A DNA stretch of 64,000 nt from Crystallibacter degradans (GCF_012952295.1 NZ_JABBCH010000008.1:62001-126000), one strand, 5' to 3'; shown: positions 8,130 through 17,186, counted from the first letter of the stretch. Made by a program: numbers and translations. The notes: a model not told the origin generated them from the sequence alone.

Positions 8130-9260
8130 TCAGGACGCACTGGGTCCGGTAGGCCAGCGCAGCAGCGCGGCCACCTTGGTTCCTTCCGACAGCACGCCCG
8201 AGGGCACAAGGGACACCTTGGCGTCTGTCAGGGCTGCGGCCCGCACCATGGCTGCCGGCGCCGAAATGGTGCCCAGTACCTGGCCGTCCAGCGCGTTGGC
8301 CTTTTCCGTGGCAATCCACGGTTCCTTGTCCAGCGCCAACGCTTCATGGTCTACAAGCGCGGCGTCCTCGAGGATCAGCCGTTCCACCTGGGCCTGTTGC
8401 AGTGCCGTCACCACGTTGCCGTAGCCGGTTGTGGACTCCGGGTTGTCCTGGCCCTGCTGCATTTCCAGCCGGCTCAGAATTTCCTGCTGCTGCTGCGCCC
8501 AGACCTCTGCGACCAACCGGGAGACTTCCTCCTGGAATACCTTCTGGTCCGCGCCGCCGGTGCGGGTATGCGATTCCACTGTTGCTTCGATGGACCGGCT
8601 CGCTTCGGAGAGCTGGTTGACCACAAGCTCCCGCGCCCGGATATCCCCGGCGACGACAAGCAGCCGGGGCCGGCAAGTACTGACAACGCGGTCAATGGCA
8701 CCGGCGATCTCGTCGGCGTTCTTGCGCCAGATCTCTTCGGTCCGGTGCTGGCGCCTGCCTTGCTCCCAGCCGCCGGTGGGGACCTTCTTCAGGTTTTCCT
8801 TCGAGCCTTCAACGGCATGTTCCTCGGCCACCCCGTTGCGGCGGGCATACTGCAGCCGGATCTCGCCGCCGTCGCGCCCCACTTCGGCCACTACATAGGG
8901 AAAGTCATCGCCGCGCTGCTTCATCAGCGGAACCAAATCCGGCACGCTGTCCACGGAGATCTTCTCCGGTCCTGCCAGCGGCCCGGGCAGGATCTCATTG
9001 ACTTCAATGTTGCCGTCACGGACCAGCACAAAGCGGCTGACCGGGGAGGGCACTCCCGTTGCCGGGGATATCGCCTCCTCGACGGCCTTCAAGTCCTGCT
9101 TGGAAATGCCTTGGCCTGAGAGCACTTCGCCGACCCGGTCCGGCAGGATGTCACCGGCCCGCAAAGTGTCCACGGTGCCGGTACTGGCGTCAACGTAAAC
9201 GGTGGTCCACGGTCCGCTCTTTTTGAACAGTTCCGCGTAGGTATTGAGCTGCTCGGCCAT
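8130..9260 (-). CDS. Rv2629-like protein, baeRF2 (bacterial eRF1/Vms1-like) domain
   Basis: A 376-residue soluble protein resembling Mycobacterium tuberculosis Rv2629 and the bacterial eRF1-like (baeRF2) group related to the Vms1/ANKZF1 peptidyl-tRNA hydrolases. Visible landmarks are the opening 'TYAELFKKSGPWTTVYVDAS', the glycine/arginine loop TGGWEQGRRQHRTEE (about 166-180, where the catalytic GxxQ-type loop of the group sits) and 'RPRLLVVAGDIRARELVVNQL'. In actinobacteria this family is linked to stress and hypoxia; a ribosome-rescue role is inference. Its ATG overlaps the stop codon of the upstream 79-residue gene (TAATG), so the two are translationally coupled. Confidence 0.8.
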   Translation of the reverse strand: MAEQLNTYAELFKKSGPWTTVYVDASTGTVDTLRAGDILPDRVGEVLSGQGISKQDLKAVEEAISPATGVPSPVSRFVLVRDGNIEVNEILPGPLAGPEKISVDSVPDLVPLMKQRGDDFPYVVAEVGRDGGEIRLQYARRNGVAEEHAVEGSKENLKKVPTGGWEQGRRQHRTEEIWRKNADEIAGAIDRVVSTCRPRLLVVAGDIRARELVVNQLSEASRSIEATVESHTRTGGADQKVFQEEVSRLVAEVWAQQQQEILSRLEMQQGQDNPESTTGYGNVVTALQQAQVERLILEDAALVDHEALALDKEPWIATEKANALDGQVLGTISAPAAMVRAAALTDAKVSLVPSGVLSEGTKVAALLRWPTGPSAS

Positions 9261-9499
9261 TAGCGGTCTCCACCATCCTTTTCTGCCCTGTCAGCTTTGC
9301 CCTGCTGGGCATTCCTGATGGCTGAATCGTTCCGTATCGCATCGAGCACTTCGGGACTGTCCGTCTCCTCCGGGAAGGGTTCTGTCTCGCGGAATTCTTC
9401 TGCGTGTCCTGGTTTGCTGCCCTGGATCAGACCTTGGTCTTCATGCTTCATCTGGTCGTCCAGCTCGGAACCGTGCTTATTACTGCCCCGCTCTACCAT
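9260..9499 (-). CDS. Small acidic hydrophilic hypothetical protein
   Basis: A 79-residue, strongly hydrophilic protein (MVERGSNKHGSELDDQMKHE...; C-terminus KADRAEKDGGDR) that looks disordered. It has a near-perfect ribosome binding site (AAGGAGATCACC) before ATG 9499. It forms an operon with the Rv2629-like gene, its stop overlapping that gene's start by one base. I do not recognise a function; tight coupling suggests a shared stress role, which is inference. Confidence 0.75.
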   Translation of the reverse strand: MVERGSNKHGSELDDQMKHEDQGLIQGSKPGHAEEFRETEPFPEETDSPEVLDAIRNDSAIRNAQQGKADRAEKDGGDR

Positions 9500-9713
9500 G
9501 GTGATCTCCTTCCCACGCGGCGTACCGCGCGCTGTATCGATCGGTAATCCTCACCGTAGCACCGGCTCCAACCCCGTGGAAGGGCCCGTCCCACAACCGC
9601 AGGACCGTTGACAGAATCGGCAGAAAACGTCCACGATATGCCGCGTTCCCGGCGAAAATGTGCCCTGTGGAGGGACACTGCCGGGGTCGCCAGCGACTGT
9701 TCTGAGGCAGGAC

Positions 9714-9741
9714 AACGACGGCGGCAAGTTGCGCCGTCGTT
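9714..9741 (-). terminator. Intrinsic terminator after the LLM oxidoreductase gene
   Basis: A 10-bp perfect stem (AACGACGGCG / CGCCGTCGTT) with an 8-base loop lies 15 bases past the stop codon at 9757. The T-rich side (TTGTTT) is on the plus strand, so it may act in either direction. Confidence 0.5.
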
Positions 9742-9756
9742 GTTTGGCATGCGGTG

Positions 9757-10779
9757 TTAAGCGCCGCAGCCCCAGGCCTCGGCCAGCAGCCGGTAGGAGT
9801 TTTCGCGTACCTGCCGGTCGTAGGCGTAAGTGACGACCATCAACTCATTGACGCCGGTGGCCTCGATGAGTTCGCGGAGTTCAGCGCTGACCGTATCCGC
9901 GGTTCCGACCGCTCCGGCGGAGAGCCGGGCCTGCACCATCGCCGCCTCGCGCGGATCCCAGTCCGCCATGGCGTCCGTTCTTGGCGGCTGGACCGGGCGG
10001 CGTCCGCCGGTGATGATGTCCCGGACCACCTGCTGGTGCGAGGAGAATTGGAAGGCGGCTTCCTCTACGGAGTCTACGACCAGCACGTTGACACCGGCGA
10101 TCACGTACGGCTGGTCAAGCTGGGCGGTTCCGGCGTCGGGATCGAAGTACTGCTTGTACACGGCGATGGCCTCGTGCAGGGATTCCGGCGCGAAGTGCGA
10201 AGCCGCGGCAAAGGGCAGGCCGAGCTGACCGGCGACAGCCGCCCCGGAGGTCGAGGAGCCCAGCACGCACATCGGCACCTGCGTATCCCGTGCGGTGAGG
10301 GCGCGCACGGCCAGGCCCTCCTGCGAGCCGAAGAACGCCTGCAGGTCGATGATTTCGCCGGCGAAGGCCTGGCCGGAGGAGTCGCCGCGGCGGAGCATGG
10401 CGGCGGTGCGCTGATCGGTTCCCGGCGCCCGGCCGAGTCCCAGGTCGATCCGGTCCGGATACATCCTCGCGAGGGTGCCGAATTGTTCGGCGACTACCAG
10501 CGGCGCATGGTTGGGCAGCATGACGCCGCCTGAGCCGACGCGGATGCGGGACGTGCGGGAGGCAGCGTGGCTGATCAGCAGAGCGGTTGCGTTGCTGACC
10601 ACGCCTTCGTTGTTGTGGTGTTCGGCAAACCAGTAGCGCCGGTAGCCGGCGGCGTCGGCTACTTCGGCCAGGCGAGCGCTGGCCTCGATGGCCTCCGCCA
10701 CGCTCTGGCCTTGGGAAACAGGGGCCAGGTCCAGCACGGAAAGGGGAACATCGGGGCGGAGGGCAAAGGCGTCGGTCAC
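9757..10779 (-). CDS. LLM-class flavin-dependent oxidoreductase (luciferase-like)
   Basis: FMN/F420-type monooxygenase-like protein of about 340 residues. Typical features are '[15 protein letters not shown]', '[13 protein letters not shown]', '[26 protein letters not shown]' and '[17 protein letters not shown]', all found in the MsnO8-like group of LLM oxidoreductases. The GTG at 10779 is the likely start since family proteins begin just before PLSVLDL; an upstream GTG at 10824 is possible. Substrate unknown. It stands alone between a terminator-like hairpin and the terC gene. Confidence 0.88.
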   Translation of the reverse strand: MTDAFALRPDVPLSVLDLAPVSQGQSVAEAIEASARLAEVADAAGYRRYWFAEHHNNEGVVSNATALLISHAASRTSRIRVGSGGVMLPNHAPLVVAEQFGTLARMYPDRIDLGLGRAPGTDQRTAAMLRRGDSSGQAFAGEIIDLQAFFGSQEGLAVRALTARDTQVPMCVLGSSTSGAAVAGQLGLPFAAASHFAPESLHEAIAVYKQYFDPDAGTAQLDQPYVIAGVNVLVVDSVEEAAFQFSSHQQVVRDIITGGRRPVQPPRTDAMADWDPREAAMVQARLSAGAVGTADTVSAELRELIEATGVNELMVVTYAYDRQVRENSYRLLAEAWGCGA

Positions 10780-10891
10780 CCGGCCGATCTTACCGGCGGA
10801 ACCAATCGGCAGGGTGCTGCCCACCGCTGCTGTTACTGCGGATTACCGGGCGTACCTTCAGCGGTTACCGGACGGACCATGCATACCGGGC

Positions 10892-12076
10892 TTACCGGGC
10901 CAGGTACTCCTTGTGCTGCTTGTGCGCCTCGGCCACCTGGGCACGGATCCGGTCCACGTCCTTCGCCTTGTTGCGGTACTTCGGCTCCATGTGTTCAATC
11001 TGCCGCTCTTCCTCGCGCAGCGCGTTGTAGATGCGCTCGCGCTCCGCCGGGTCCGCGGTGTAGCTGAGGTCCAGGTAGTTGACCGCATGGCGGCGGGCGT
11101 TGTTGATGGCGGTCTGCGCCTTGCCTGCCTTGCTGAGCAGCGACGCCACGATGGTCACGACCAGCACACCGATAATGACCGTCAGGGACAGGCCAGTGGA
11201 GATCTCGACGACCGGAACCGGCTGGCCGTCATTGACGAACGGCAGGTTGTTTTCGTGCAGGGCATGCAGGATGAGCTTGACCCCGATGAAGGCGAGGATC
11301 GCGGCCAGGCCGTAGGACAGGTAGATCAACCGGTCCAGCAGGCCGTCGATCAGGAAGTACAGCTGGCGCAGGCCCATCAGTGAGAAGGCGGTGGCAGTAA
11401 AGACAATGTAGACGTTCTGCGTCAGGCCGAAGATGGCCGGAATCGAGTCCAGCGCGAACAGGATATCCGTTCCGCCGATCGCCACCATGACCAGCAGCAT
11501 CGGGGTCAGGACCTTCTTGCCGTTCTCCATGGTGAACAGCTTGTCGCCGTCGTAATCCTCGGAAGTGTGGAAGAACTTGCGGGCCAGCCGGATCATGAAG
11601 TTGTCGGCTTGGCCGCCGCCGTGGTCAGGCTTGATCAGGTTGCCTGCGGTGATCAGCAGGATCAGGCCGAAGGCGTAAAAGACCCAGGCAAAGGAGTTGA
11701 TCAGCGCGGCGCCGAGGAAGATGAAGCCAGTGCGGGCAATAAGCGAAAAAACGATGCCGAACAGCAGCACCTTCTGCTGGTCCTCGCGCGGGACCCGGAA
11801 GCTTGCGATGATGATCAGGAAGACAAACAGGTTGTCCACGGAGAGCGCCTTCTCCGTGATGTACCCGGCGAAATACTCCGAGCCCATTGCGGTGCCGCCG
11901 TAGATCAGGACGAGAATGCCGAAGATGATGGCGATGCCCACGTAGATGGAGGACCAAATGGCCGCTTCCTTCAGCTGGGGAACGTGCGCTTTGCGGATGT
12001 GGAAGAAGTAGTCAAAGGCCAGCAGGGCCAGGATAACCACTATCGTGACGCCCCAGATCAGGGGGGAAACAGTCAA
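10892..12076 (-). CDS. TerC-family integral membrane protein (probable Mn2+ exporter)
   Basis: A 394-residue membrane protein of the TerC/Alx family, which in several bacteria exports manganese. Eight or nine hydrophobic segments are visible, including the family signature 'GYITEKALSVDNLFVFLIIIA' region (about 72-92) with its conserved acidic and asparagine residues, and 'ALDSIPAIFGLTQN' (about 210). A hydrophilic C-terminal tail (~70 residues, rich in Arg/Glu/Lys) follows. The start appears to be TTG at 12076; no strong ribosome binding site is seen. The leader upstream carries a yybP-ykoY riboswitch (12118-12212), which supports a role in Mn2+ homeostasis. Confidence 0.9.
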   Translation of the reverse strand: MTVSPLIWGVTIVVILALLAFDYFFHIRKAHVPQLKEAAIWSSIYVGIAIIFGILVLIYGGTAMGSEYFAGYITEKALSVDNLFVFLIIIASFRVPREDQQKVLLFGIVFSLIARTGFIFLGAALINSFAWVFYAFGLILLITAGNLIKPDHGGGQADNFMIRLARKFFHTSEDYDGDKLFTMENGKKVLTPMLLVMVAIGGTDILFALDSIPAIFGLTQNVYIVFTATAFSLMGLRQLYFLIDGLLDRLIYLSYGLAAILAFIGVKLILHALHENNLPFVNDGQPVPVVEISTGLSLTVIIGVLVVTIVASLLSKAGKAQTAINNARRHAVNYLDLSYTADPAERERIYNALREEERQIEHMEPKYRNKAKDVDRIRAQVAEAHKQHKEYLAR

Positions 12077-12117
12077 TGTATGCCTGCTTTCGTAAGGTGG
12101 GTAGCAGTGAGCTGAGC

Positions 12118-12212
12118 AAGTCTCTCCGCCCGCCGTCCGGCTGGCCGCTGCACCCGGCGAGGCATCGGTGCCTGACGTGTTGACGAGTGCAACGCTTGGA
12201 ATACTCCCTTAC
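12118..12212 (-). promoter_or_regulatory. yybP-ykoY (Mn2+) riboswitch upstream of terC
   Basis: Read on the minus strand the leader contains the family landmarks in order: AAGGGAGTA, then GTCAACACG, a small hairpin GGCACCGATGCC, GCCGGGTGCAGCGGCC, and GGAGAGACTT, whose CTT can pair with the 5' AAG to close the structure. In the yybP-ykoY class the 5' GGGGAGUA and 3' GAGACC boxes flank the Mn2+ pocket. It ends about 40 bases before the terC start, consistent with control of translation or transcription. No covariance search was run. Confidence 0.75.
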
Positions 12213-12457
12213 GCATTTTTCATTCTAACGTCGGTTTCAGCAAGAGACGAATCTTAGGTCGGCGCCGGCGCGTGGATTCTTGCTGAATGCCTCTGCCCCG
12301 CTCGGTCATTGTGCAGATCAGGGCCAGTTGGCTCGGGGCAATAGGCGCGCGGCCTGCACTATCGATTCGCAGGGAAACTAGTTGGGGAGATGGAAACCAG
12401 CTGGGTAGACGGAAAGTACTTGCGGCGGGTACAGGTGACTGCGCGTCTCCGGCGAAG
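12213..12457. other. Intergenic region; no gene recognised
   Basis: Between the terC leader and the small membrane-protein gene on the same strand. It should hold the terC promoter. Open frames here (for example 12220-12537 minus, 12287-12919 plus) show no family features and overlap better candidates. Confidence 0.4.
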
Positions 12458-12664
12458 TCAGATGCCGTCGCCATTGCGGCCGCGCTTCTTCTTGTCCGCG
12501 CTGAGTCTGCCGGCGCCGATGGCGGCACCGACGGCAACTCCGACGACGATCCACCACCACTGGCCAGCTATCGTCGACAGCACTACACCGAGCAAAATCC
12601 CGAAGATCAGCCCCATAATCAGCGGGTCGGTTCCGGGTTTGCGGCCTTTGGATCCCTCAGCCAC
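12458..12664 (-). CDS. Small two-TM membrane protein
   Basis: About 68 residues with two adjacent hydrophobic segments (LIMGLIFGILLGVVLSTIAG and WWWIVVGVAVGAAIGAGRL) and a basic C-terminal tail (DKKKRGRNGDG). It looks like the many glycine-zipper-type small membrane proteins of actinobacteria. The start is uncertain: GTG at 12664 or ATG at 12616 (52 residues). No function can be assigned. Confidence 0.6.
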   Translation of the reverse strand: MAEGSKGRKPGTDPLIMGLIFGILLGVVLSTIAGQWWWIVVGVAVGAAIGAGRLSADKKKRGRNGDGI

Positions 12665-12934
12665 TGTCCCAAGGTAGCAGTGCCGCAGGTTGCTGTCAGC
12701 AGGTCCGAGCCTTGTGCTCGGGAGCGTAGGCAACTGCTTGTGCAGACTTGTACCGATGCACGGGCGACTGCTTGTGTGACGCGCGGGCGACTATGCGGCA
12801 TCCCCTATGCACGCTGTGCCGCCTATGCAACGCTAGGGGCATGGATAGGGCCGACTTGGAACAAGCCGTGCGGCTTTCCACCAGCGCTGACCGGCCGTCA
12901 GCCGACCGACCGTTACTGACGAGGAAAGGCATCA

Positions 12935-13261
12935 ATGTCTTACTTTTTGGAATACGTAATCCCCGCGGACCAGGGCGGTGGGGACTACGAGTTCCCGGTC
13001 AGCGAAGAGCACCGCGGGTACACCGTCCCTCTGACCGAGGTTGACGCGGAGGTCGTTCACACCGACCGGTTGCCTGTCCGCACCGAGGTTTTCGGTGCAA
13101 GCCTGGACGAAGCCAAGACCGCCGCGGAAGAAATCCTGAGCAACAGCAAGGCCAGCCAGGCACGCCTCTATGACGATCCGACCGAATCAATGCAGGCCGG
13201 GGCCGGCACCCTGATCGCCAGCTATGCCCAGGGCAGCGGTTGGCAGGAGCAGTCCCGGTAG
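12935..13261 (+). CDS. Hypothetical protein
   Basis: A 108-residue soluble protein (MSYFLEYVIPADQGGGDYEF...) of unknown function. It has a good ribosome binding site (GAGGAAAGG) ahead of ATG 12935. The sequence alternates short strands with one amphipathic helix (DEAKTAAEEILSNSK). It is convergent with the glycosyltransferase gene that ends the heptose cluster. The upstream region carries direct repeats (12729-12742 and 12763-12776). Confidence 0.7.
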   Translation: MSYFLEYVIPADQGGGDYEFPVSEEHRGYTVPLTEVDAEVVHTDRLPVRTEVFGASLDEAKTAAEEILSNSKASQARLYDDPTESMQAGAGTLIASYAQGSGWQEQSR

Positions 13262-13276
13262 CAAGTAGGGCTACAG

Positions 13277-14137
13277 CTACTCGTCGAGGATGACCTCGGA
13301 TGCTTCGGTGGACCGGTCCGTCACGGTAGTCGGCGCCTCCAGATGCACGGCACCGGAGGGCAGGATCCCCGCTCCACCGTAGTGCTCCATGACCCGCAAC
13401 TGCGCGACAACGTCCTCACCGGCATGGGCGGCCGGCAGATCCTTCCAGAACTCGAACCCGCCGCACTCAATTAGCTTGTCGCGGTCGTAAAGCACGCAGC
13501 CGCCAACCCAAGCCACCTTGTATAACCGCCACTCTCCGTCGGGAATCTCTAAGGACCGCGCAATGTGTGTCAGATTCGCCGCGTTGTGCAGCGTCCAGCG
13601 GGCGAACTGTTCATCCGTCCGGCGCACGCGCTCCGGCTTGACGGTCCCCTCCCACAGTTCAAAGGGCTCCTGCTCCTGAGGCCGCTCGTCGTCCAGGTAG
13701 GAGAGCCCCTGGACGGCTGCCCCGATAAAACCGCAGCCGGCTTCGCGGATGGCTGCGTACATCCGCGCGAGCATGCCCGGCTCCAGCCAGATGTCATTGT
13801 CCAGGAACAGGATCAGCGGCGCGTCGGCGAGGCCCAGCAGGAAATCGCGCTGCTCCGCCATGCCTTGCCGGGGCAGATGCTGCTCCAGCCTGACCTTGCG
13901 GCCTTGCGCCCGGAGCACTCGGACCATTGCTGCGACCGCCGGATGTTCCCAGGTGGGATCACCGTCGGTCTGGTCGCTGATGGTCACCGAGAACGCGGGC
14001 CCGTCCTGGGCGGCGAGTCCGGCCAGTGTCACGGCCAGTTCCGCCTCGCGCCCGTAGGTGGGGATCAGTACGTCCACGTCGGCCCGCGGCTCCTCGGGCA
14101 CCGGGAGCGCCCACTGCCCCGAGTGCCTGCGCGTCAT
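13277..14137 (-). CDS. Glycosyltransferase family 2
   Basis: A 286-residue GT-A fold transferase. The N-terminal nucleotide-binding strand 'VDVLIPTYGREAELAVTLAGL' and the metal-binding segment 'LILFLDNDIWLEPGML' (DxD-like, DND) are clear, followed by an acceptor-side region (VAWVGGCVLYDRDKL, GEDVVAQLRVMEHYGG). It is the last gene of the ALDH-hldE-GT2 operon; its ATG overlaps the hldE stop by four bases. It probably adds a sugar to the same glycan that receives heptose; donor and acceptor are unknown. Confidence 0.88.
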   Translation of the reverse strand: MTRRHSGQWALPVPEEPRADVDVLIPTYGREAELAVTLAGLAAQDGPAFSVTISDQTDGDPTWEHPAVAAMVRVLRAQGRKVRLEQHLPRQGMAEQRDFLLGLADAPLILFLDNDIWLEPGMLARMYAAIREAGCGFIGAAVQGLSYLDDERPQEQEPFELWEGTVKPERVRRTDEQFARWTLHNAANLTHIARSLEIPDGEWRLYKVAWVGGCVLYDRDKLIECGGFEFWKDLPAAHAGEDVVAQLRVMEHYGGAGILPSGAVHLEAPTTVTDRSTEASEVILDE

Positions 14138-15741
14138 GCCCGTTCCGCCTCTTCAGCCACAGGTCCGGCCGCAGCGGTGCCTTTAGCCGCGTCCCTGATT
14201 GTGGCCTTGGCGGCGCCGGTCGCCGGGTCGGCACCCGCGTCCGCGACCGAGCCGGTGCCCGTGCCGGTGCCCGTGCCGCGGATGCGGCGCACTACCGCCG
14301 TCGTCGAATGTTCGGAGACGTAGTCCAGGATGCTCACCTGTCCCCCGTACGCTTCGACCGCGGGCGTTTCCTCGAGCATCTGCGGCGAATAGTCCCCGCC
14401 CTTGGCATAGATGTCCGGTTTGACGGCCTCGATCAGCGGGATGGGGGTGTCCGTATCGAACACGGTCACGTAGTCCACGCAGCTCAGCGCCGCGATGATG
14501 CCTGCGCGGTCCCCCACCGGATTAATCGGCCGGTCCGGGCCCTTGAGCCGGCGCGCGGATTCATCGCTGTTCAACGCGACCACGAGCACGTCGCCGAGCT
14601 GTTTGGCCTGGTTCAGGTAGCGCGTGTGCCCGCGGTGCAGCACGTCGAAACAGCCGTTGGTCAGCACGATCCGCCGTCCCGCGGCCCGCTCGTCCCCGAG
14701 CCGCCGGGCCAGTTCCGCCGCGTCCAGGGCTGTGTCGCCGAAGCTGCCCAGGTGTCCGGCCAGATCCGCCGTGGTGCACACCGAGGTGCCCGGGCGGTGG
14801 ACGACGACGTCGGCAGCGGCCTGCGCAAGATCCAGGCAGGTGGTCAGCTGCAGCCCGGCGGCCCGCGCGAGCGTCAGGCAAGCCACAAAGGTGTCCCCCG
14901 CGCCGGAAGCCTGCTTCTCGGTAACGGGACGGGCCCACGTGCGGTGCGTACCGCCGTCGTTGTTGAGCAAGATGGTGCCGTCCCGGTCCAAGGTAACGAC
15001 GGCGGAGCGGGCACCCGCCGCTTCGAGCAGCTGCCCGCCGCTCGCGGCAACCAGGCCCGCCCGGTCCGAGTCCGGTTCGAAGGCGATGCCCAGGAGCCCC
15101 GCGGCTTCACCGGCGTTGGGCGTGACCAGATCCGGCTGCACCTGCGCCCAAGGCCTCGGATCGTGCGCGTCCACCACCGTCAGCCGGTCGCCGCGGTGGG
15201 CCGCCAGGGTTTCGCGCACGGCGCCGCCGAGGGCTCCGGAGCCGTAGTCGCAGACCACCACGGCGGCACTGGCCAGCAGTGCCTGTGGCACCGCGGCGGC
15301 CAGCTGCTCCACCGCATCGGCAGGCACCCGCTGGGTCTGTTCGTCCATCCGCAGCATGATCTGGTCACCGCCGATCACGCGGTACTTGGTGGTGGTGACG
15401 ACCTCCGGATGTTCGATGAGGCCGGAGACCTCCACGCCGGCCCCCGCCAGCAGTTCCCGCAGCCGGCGTCCGGCCTCGTCGCTGCCGGTGAGCCCGACAA
15501 TCCGTACCTGCGCGCCGAGCGCAGCAAGGTTCATGGCGGTGTTGGCGGCGCCGCCGGGGGCGTACTCGCGTCGGGCCATGTCCACCACGGGCGCAGGAGC
15601 CTCGCGGCAGAAACGCTCGATCCGGCCGGTGAACCAGCCGTCAAGCATGACGTCGCCGAGCACGGTGATCTGCGGGGCGGCCTCGGCCAGGCGCTGCGGC
15701 AGCCAGTCCGCGAGCCCGGAAATGCCTTCCAGCGAGCTCAT
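14134..15741 (-). CDS. hldE: Bifunctional heptose-7-phosphate kinase / heptose-1-phosphate adenylyltransferase (HldE type)
   Basis: Two-domain enzyme of 535 residues. Residues ~20-330 form a PfkB-type kinase (ITVLGDVMLDGWFTGRIERF, GGAANTAMNLAALG, active-site GAGDTF) that would phosphorylate D-glycero-D-manno-heptose 7-phosphate at C1. Residues ~350-490 form a nucleotidyltransferase (TNGCFDVLHRGHTRYLNQA, with the HxGH motif) that makes ADP-heptose. The domain order and spacing equal Escherichia coli HldE (~477 aa). A ~45-residue Ala/Gly-rich tail starting with four Gly-Thr pairs (14248-14280, hexanucleotide repeats) is extra. ATGA overlaps join it to ALDH upstream and GT2 downstream. A second HldE-type gene lies at 19318-20697. 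Confidence 0.9.
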   Translation of the reverse strand: MSSLEGISGLADWLPQRLAEAAPQITVLGDVMLDGWFTGRIERFCREAPAPVVDMARREYAPGGAANTAMNLAALGAQVRIVGLTGSDEAGRRLRELLAGAGVEVSGLIEHPEVVTTTKYRVIGGDQIMLRMDEQTQRVPADAVEQLAAAVPQALLASAAVVVCDYGSGALGGAVRETLAAHRGDRLTVVDAHDPRPWAQVQPDLVTPNAGEAAGLLGIAFEPDSDRAGLVAASGGQLLEAAGARSAVVTLDRDGTILLNNDGGTHRTWARPVTEKQASGAGDTFVACLTLARAAGLQLTTCLDLAQAAADVVVHRPGTSVCTTADLAGHLGSFGDTALDAAELARRLGDERAAGRRIVLTNGCFDVLHRGHTRYLNQAKQLGDVLVVALNSDESARRLKGPDRPINPVGDRAGIIAALSCVDYVTVFDTDTPIPLIEAVKPDIYAKGGDYSPQMLEETPAVEAYGGQVSILDYVSEHSTTAVVRRIRGTGTGTGTGSVADAGADPATGAAKATIRDAAKGTAAAGPVAEEAERA

Positions 15742-17186
15742 CGCGTCACCCCGCCGGGCAGGCCGACATGGACCACCTTGACCTGGGTGAATTCGTCCAG
15801 CAGCTCCGGGCCGTAGCCGAAACCGTGGCCGCTGTCCTTGCGTGGCTGGGCCGAACCACCCGGCGCGCCGCCGAAGACGGCATTGATCTTGACCGTGCCG
15901 ACCGGCAGCGCTGCAACCGCGTGTTGGGCGTGCGCCATGTCGGCCGTCAGCACGGTGGCGGCCAGGCCGTACCTCCCGGCGGCCGCGCGCTGCAGCCCCT
16001 CGTCGAAGCTGTCCACCACGGACACCGGTGCCACCGGCCCGAAAGTCTCCTCGGTCATGACCGTCATGTCCTCAGTGCAGCCGAGCAGCACGGTGGCCGG
16101 ATAGCGTGCGCCCGGCCCTTCGGGCAGCGCGCCGCCTTCCGCGGCCTTCGCGCCGGCCGCGAGCGCCTGGGCAACCTGGGCGTGGACTTCATCGCGCAGC
16201 CTCGTATCCACCAGCGGCGCGAACTGGCCAGTGTTGCGCTTGCGGGCCTCCTCGGCGAGGGCGTTGCAGAAGGCGTCGGCCACGTCGCGGTGCACGTAGA
16301 TCCGTTCCACCGAGGTGCAGATCTGGCCGCTGTTGGCGAACGCCCCGATGGCTGCCTGCTCCGCGGCCCACACCGGGTCCACGCCGGCGTCCACCAGCAG
16401 CGGATCATTGCCGCCGTTTTCGCGGATTACGTGCGCACCGGTCAGCGCCGCCGCCTGCGCGATCCTCGTCCCGGTGGCACTGGAGCCAACGTGGGCGAAA
16501 ACATCGACGCCGGGATGACTGGTCAGCGCCGAGCCTACCTGCGGTCCGCCGTTGAGCGTGATCAGGACGTCCGGCGGCAGCACCGCGGCCAGCACCTCCC
16601 CGAGTATCGCGCCCAAGTGCGGGCAGCGCTCGCTCGGCTTGTGCACTACAGCGTTGCCGGTTACCAATGCGGCGCCCAGCAGGCCCGCGGCGACGGCGAC
16701 CGGATCGTTCCACGGGGTCAGCAGGACCGCGACGCCGCGCGGCTCGGCCACGGTGTAGTCGGCCGCCATTCTGGAACCGCGCAGGCTCAGCCCGCGGTGA
16801 ACCGGTGCCAGTTCCGCGTATTGCCGCAGGGTTGCCGCGCCAGCCTTGACGCCTTCCAGGGCCTCGGCTTCGGGGCGGCCGGTTTCGCGCGCGTTCATCA
16901 GCGCCAGCCGTTCGGCGTTGTCGCTCAGCGCAGCGGCCGCCGCGTGCAGCAGTTCGCCGCGGGCTGCCGGGGCAAGGGCCGCCCAGCCCGGCTGCGCGGC
17001 GCGGGCCGCGGCAACCGCCTGGTCCACTTCCTCTGGGCTGGCCTCCGGCACGCTGCCCACGAGGCTTCCGTCGCGCGGATTGTGAATGGTGATGGCGGCT
17101 TCGCCCGACGCGCCTGTCTTGCCGGACGTGGCGGAGTTGGCTGCTTCGTTTTCCTGCTGCAGGACTGTCTCGGAACCGGTTGTCAT
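15738..17186 (-). CDS. Aldehyde dehydrogenase family protein
   Basis: NAD(P)-dependent aldehyde dehydrogenase, about 482 residues. The catalytic glutamate region (VIRENGGNDPLLVDAGVD) and the nucleophilic cysteine segment (FANSGQICTSVERIYVH) are intact, as is the cofactor-binding 'HVGSSATGTRIAQAAA'. ATG 17186 is preceded by AAAAGGAGCG; the longer frame to 17276 lacks similarity. It is the first gene of the operon ALDH-hldE-GT2, which suggests it oxidises an aldehyde sugar or an intermediate linked to the heptose glycan, though no substrate can be read. It is divergent from the GT9 gene at 17390. Confidence 0.9.
   Translation of the reverse strand: MTTGSETVLQQENEAANSATSGKTGASGEAAITIHNPRDGSLVGSVPEASPEEVDQAVAAARAAQPGWAALAPAARGELLHAAAAALSDNAERLALMNARETGRPEAEALEGVKAGAATLRQYAELAPVHRGLSLRGSRMAADYTVAEPRGVAVLLTPWNDPVAVAAGLLGAALVTGNAVVHKPSERCPHLGAILGEVLAAVLPPDVLITLNGGPQVGSALTSHPGVDVFAHVGSSATGTRIAQAAALTGAHVIRENGGNDPLLVDAGVDPVWAAEQAAIGAFANSGQICTSVERIYVHRDVADAFCNALAEEARKRNTGQFAPLVDTRLRDEVHAQVAQALAAGAKAAEGGALPEGPGARYPATVLLGCTEDMTVMTEETFGPVAPVSVVDSFDEGLQRAAAGRYGLAATVLTADMAHAQHAVAALPVGTVKINAVFGGAPGGSAQPRKDSGHGFGYGPELLDEFTQVKVVHVGLPGGVTR

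Noticed and set aside
14026-15816. 596-codon plus-strand frame opposite hldE
   Set aside because: Antisense shadow; hldE has intact kinase and transferase motifs and ATGA overlaps.
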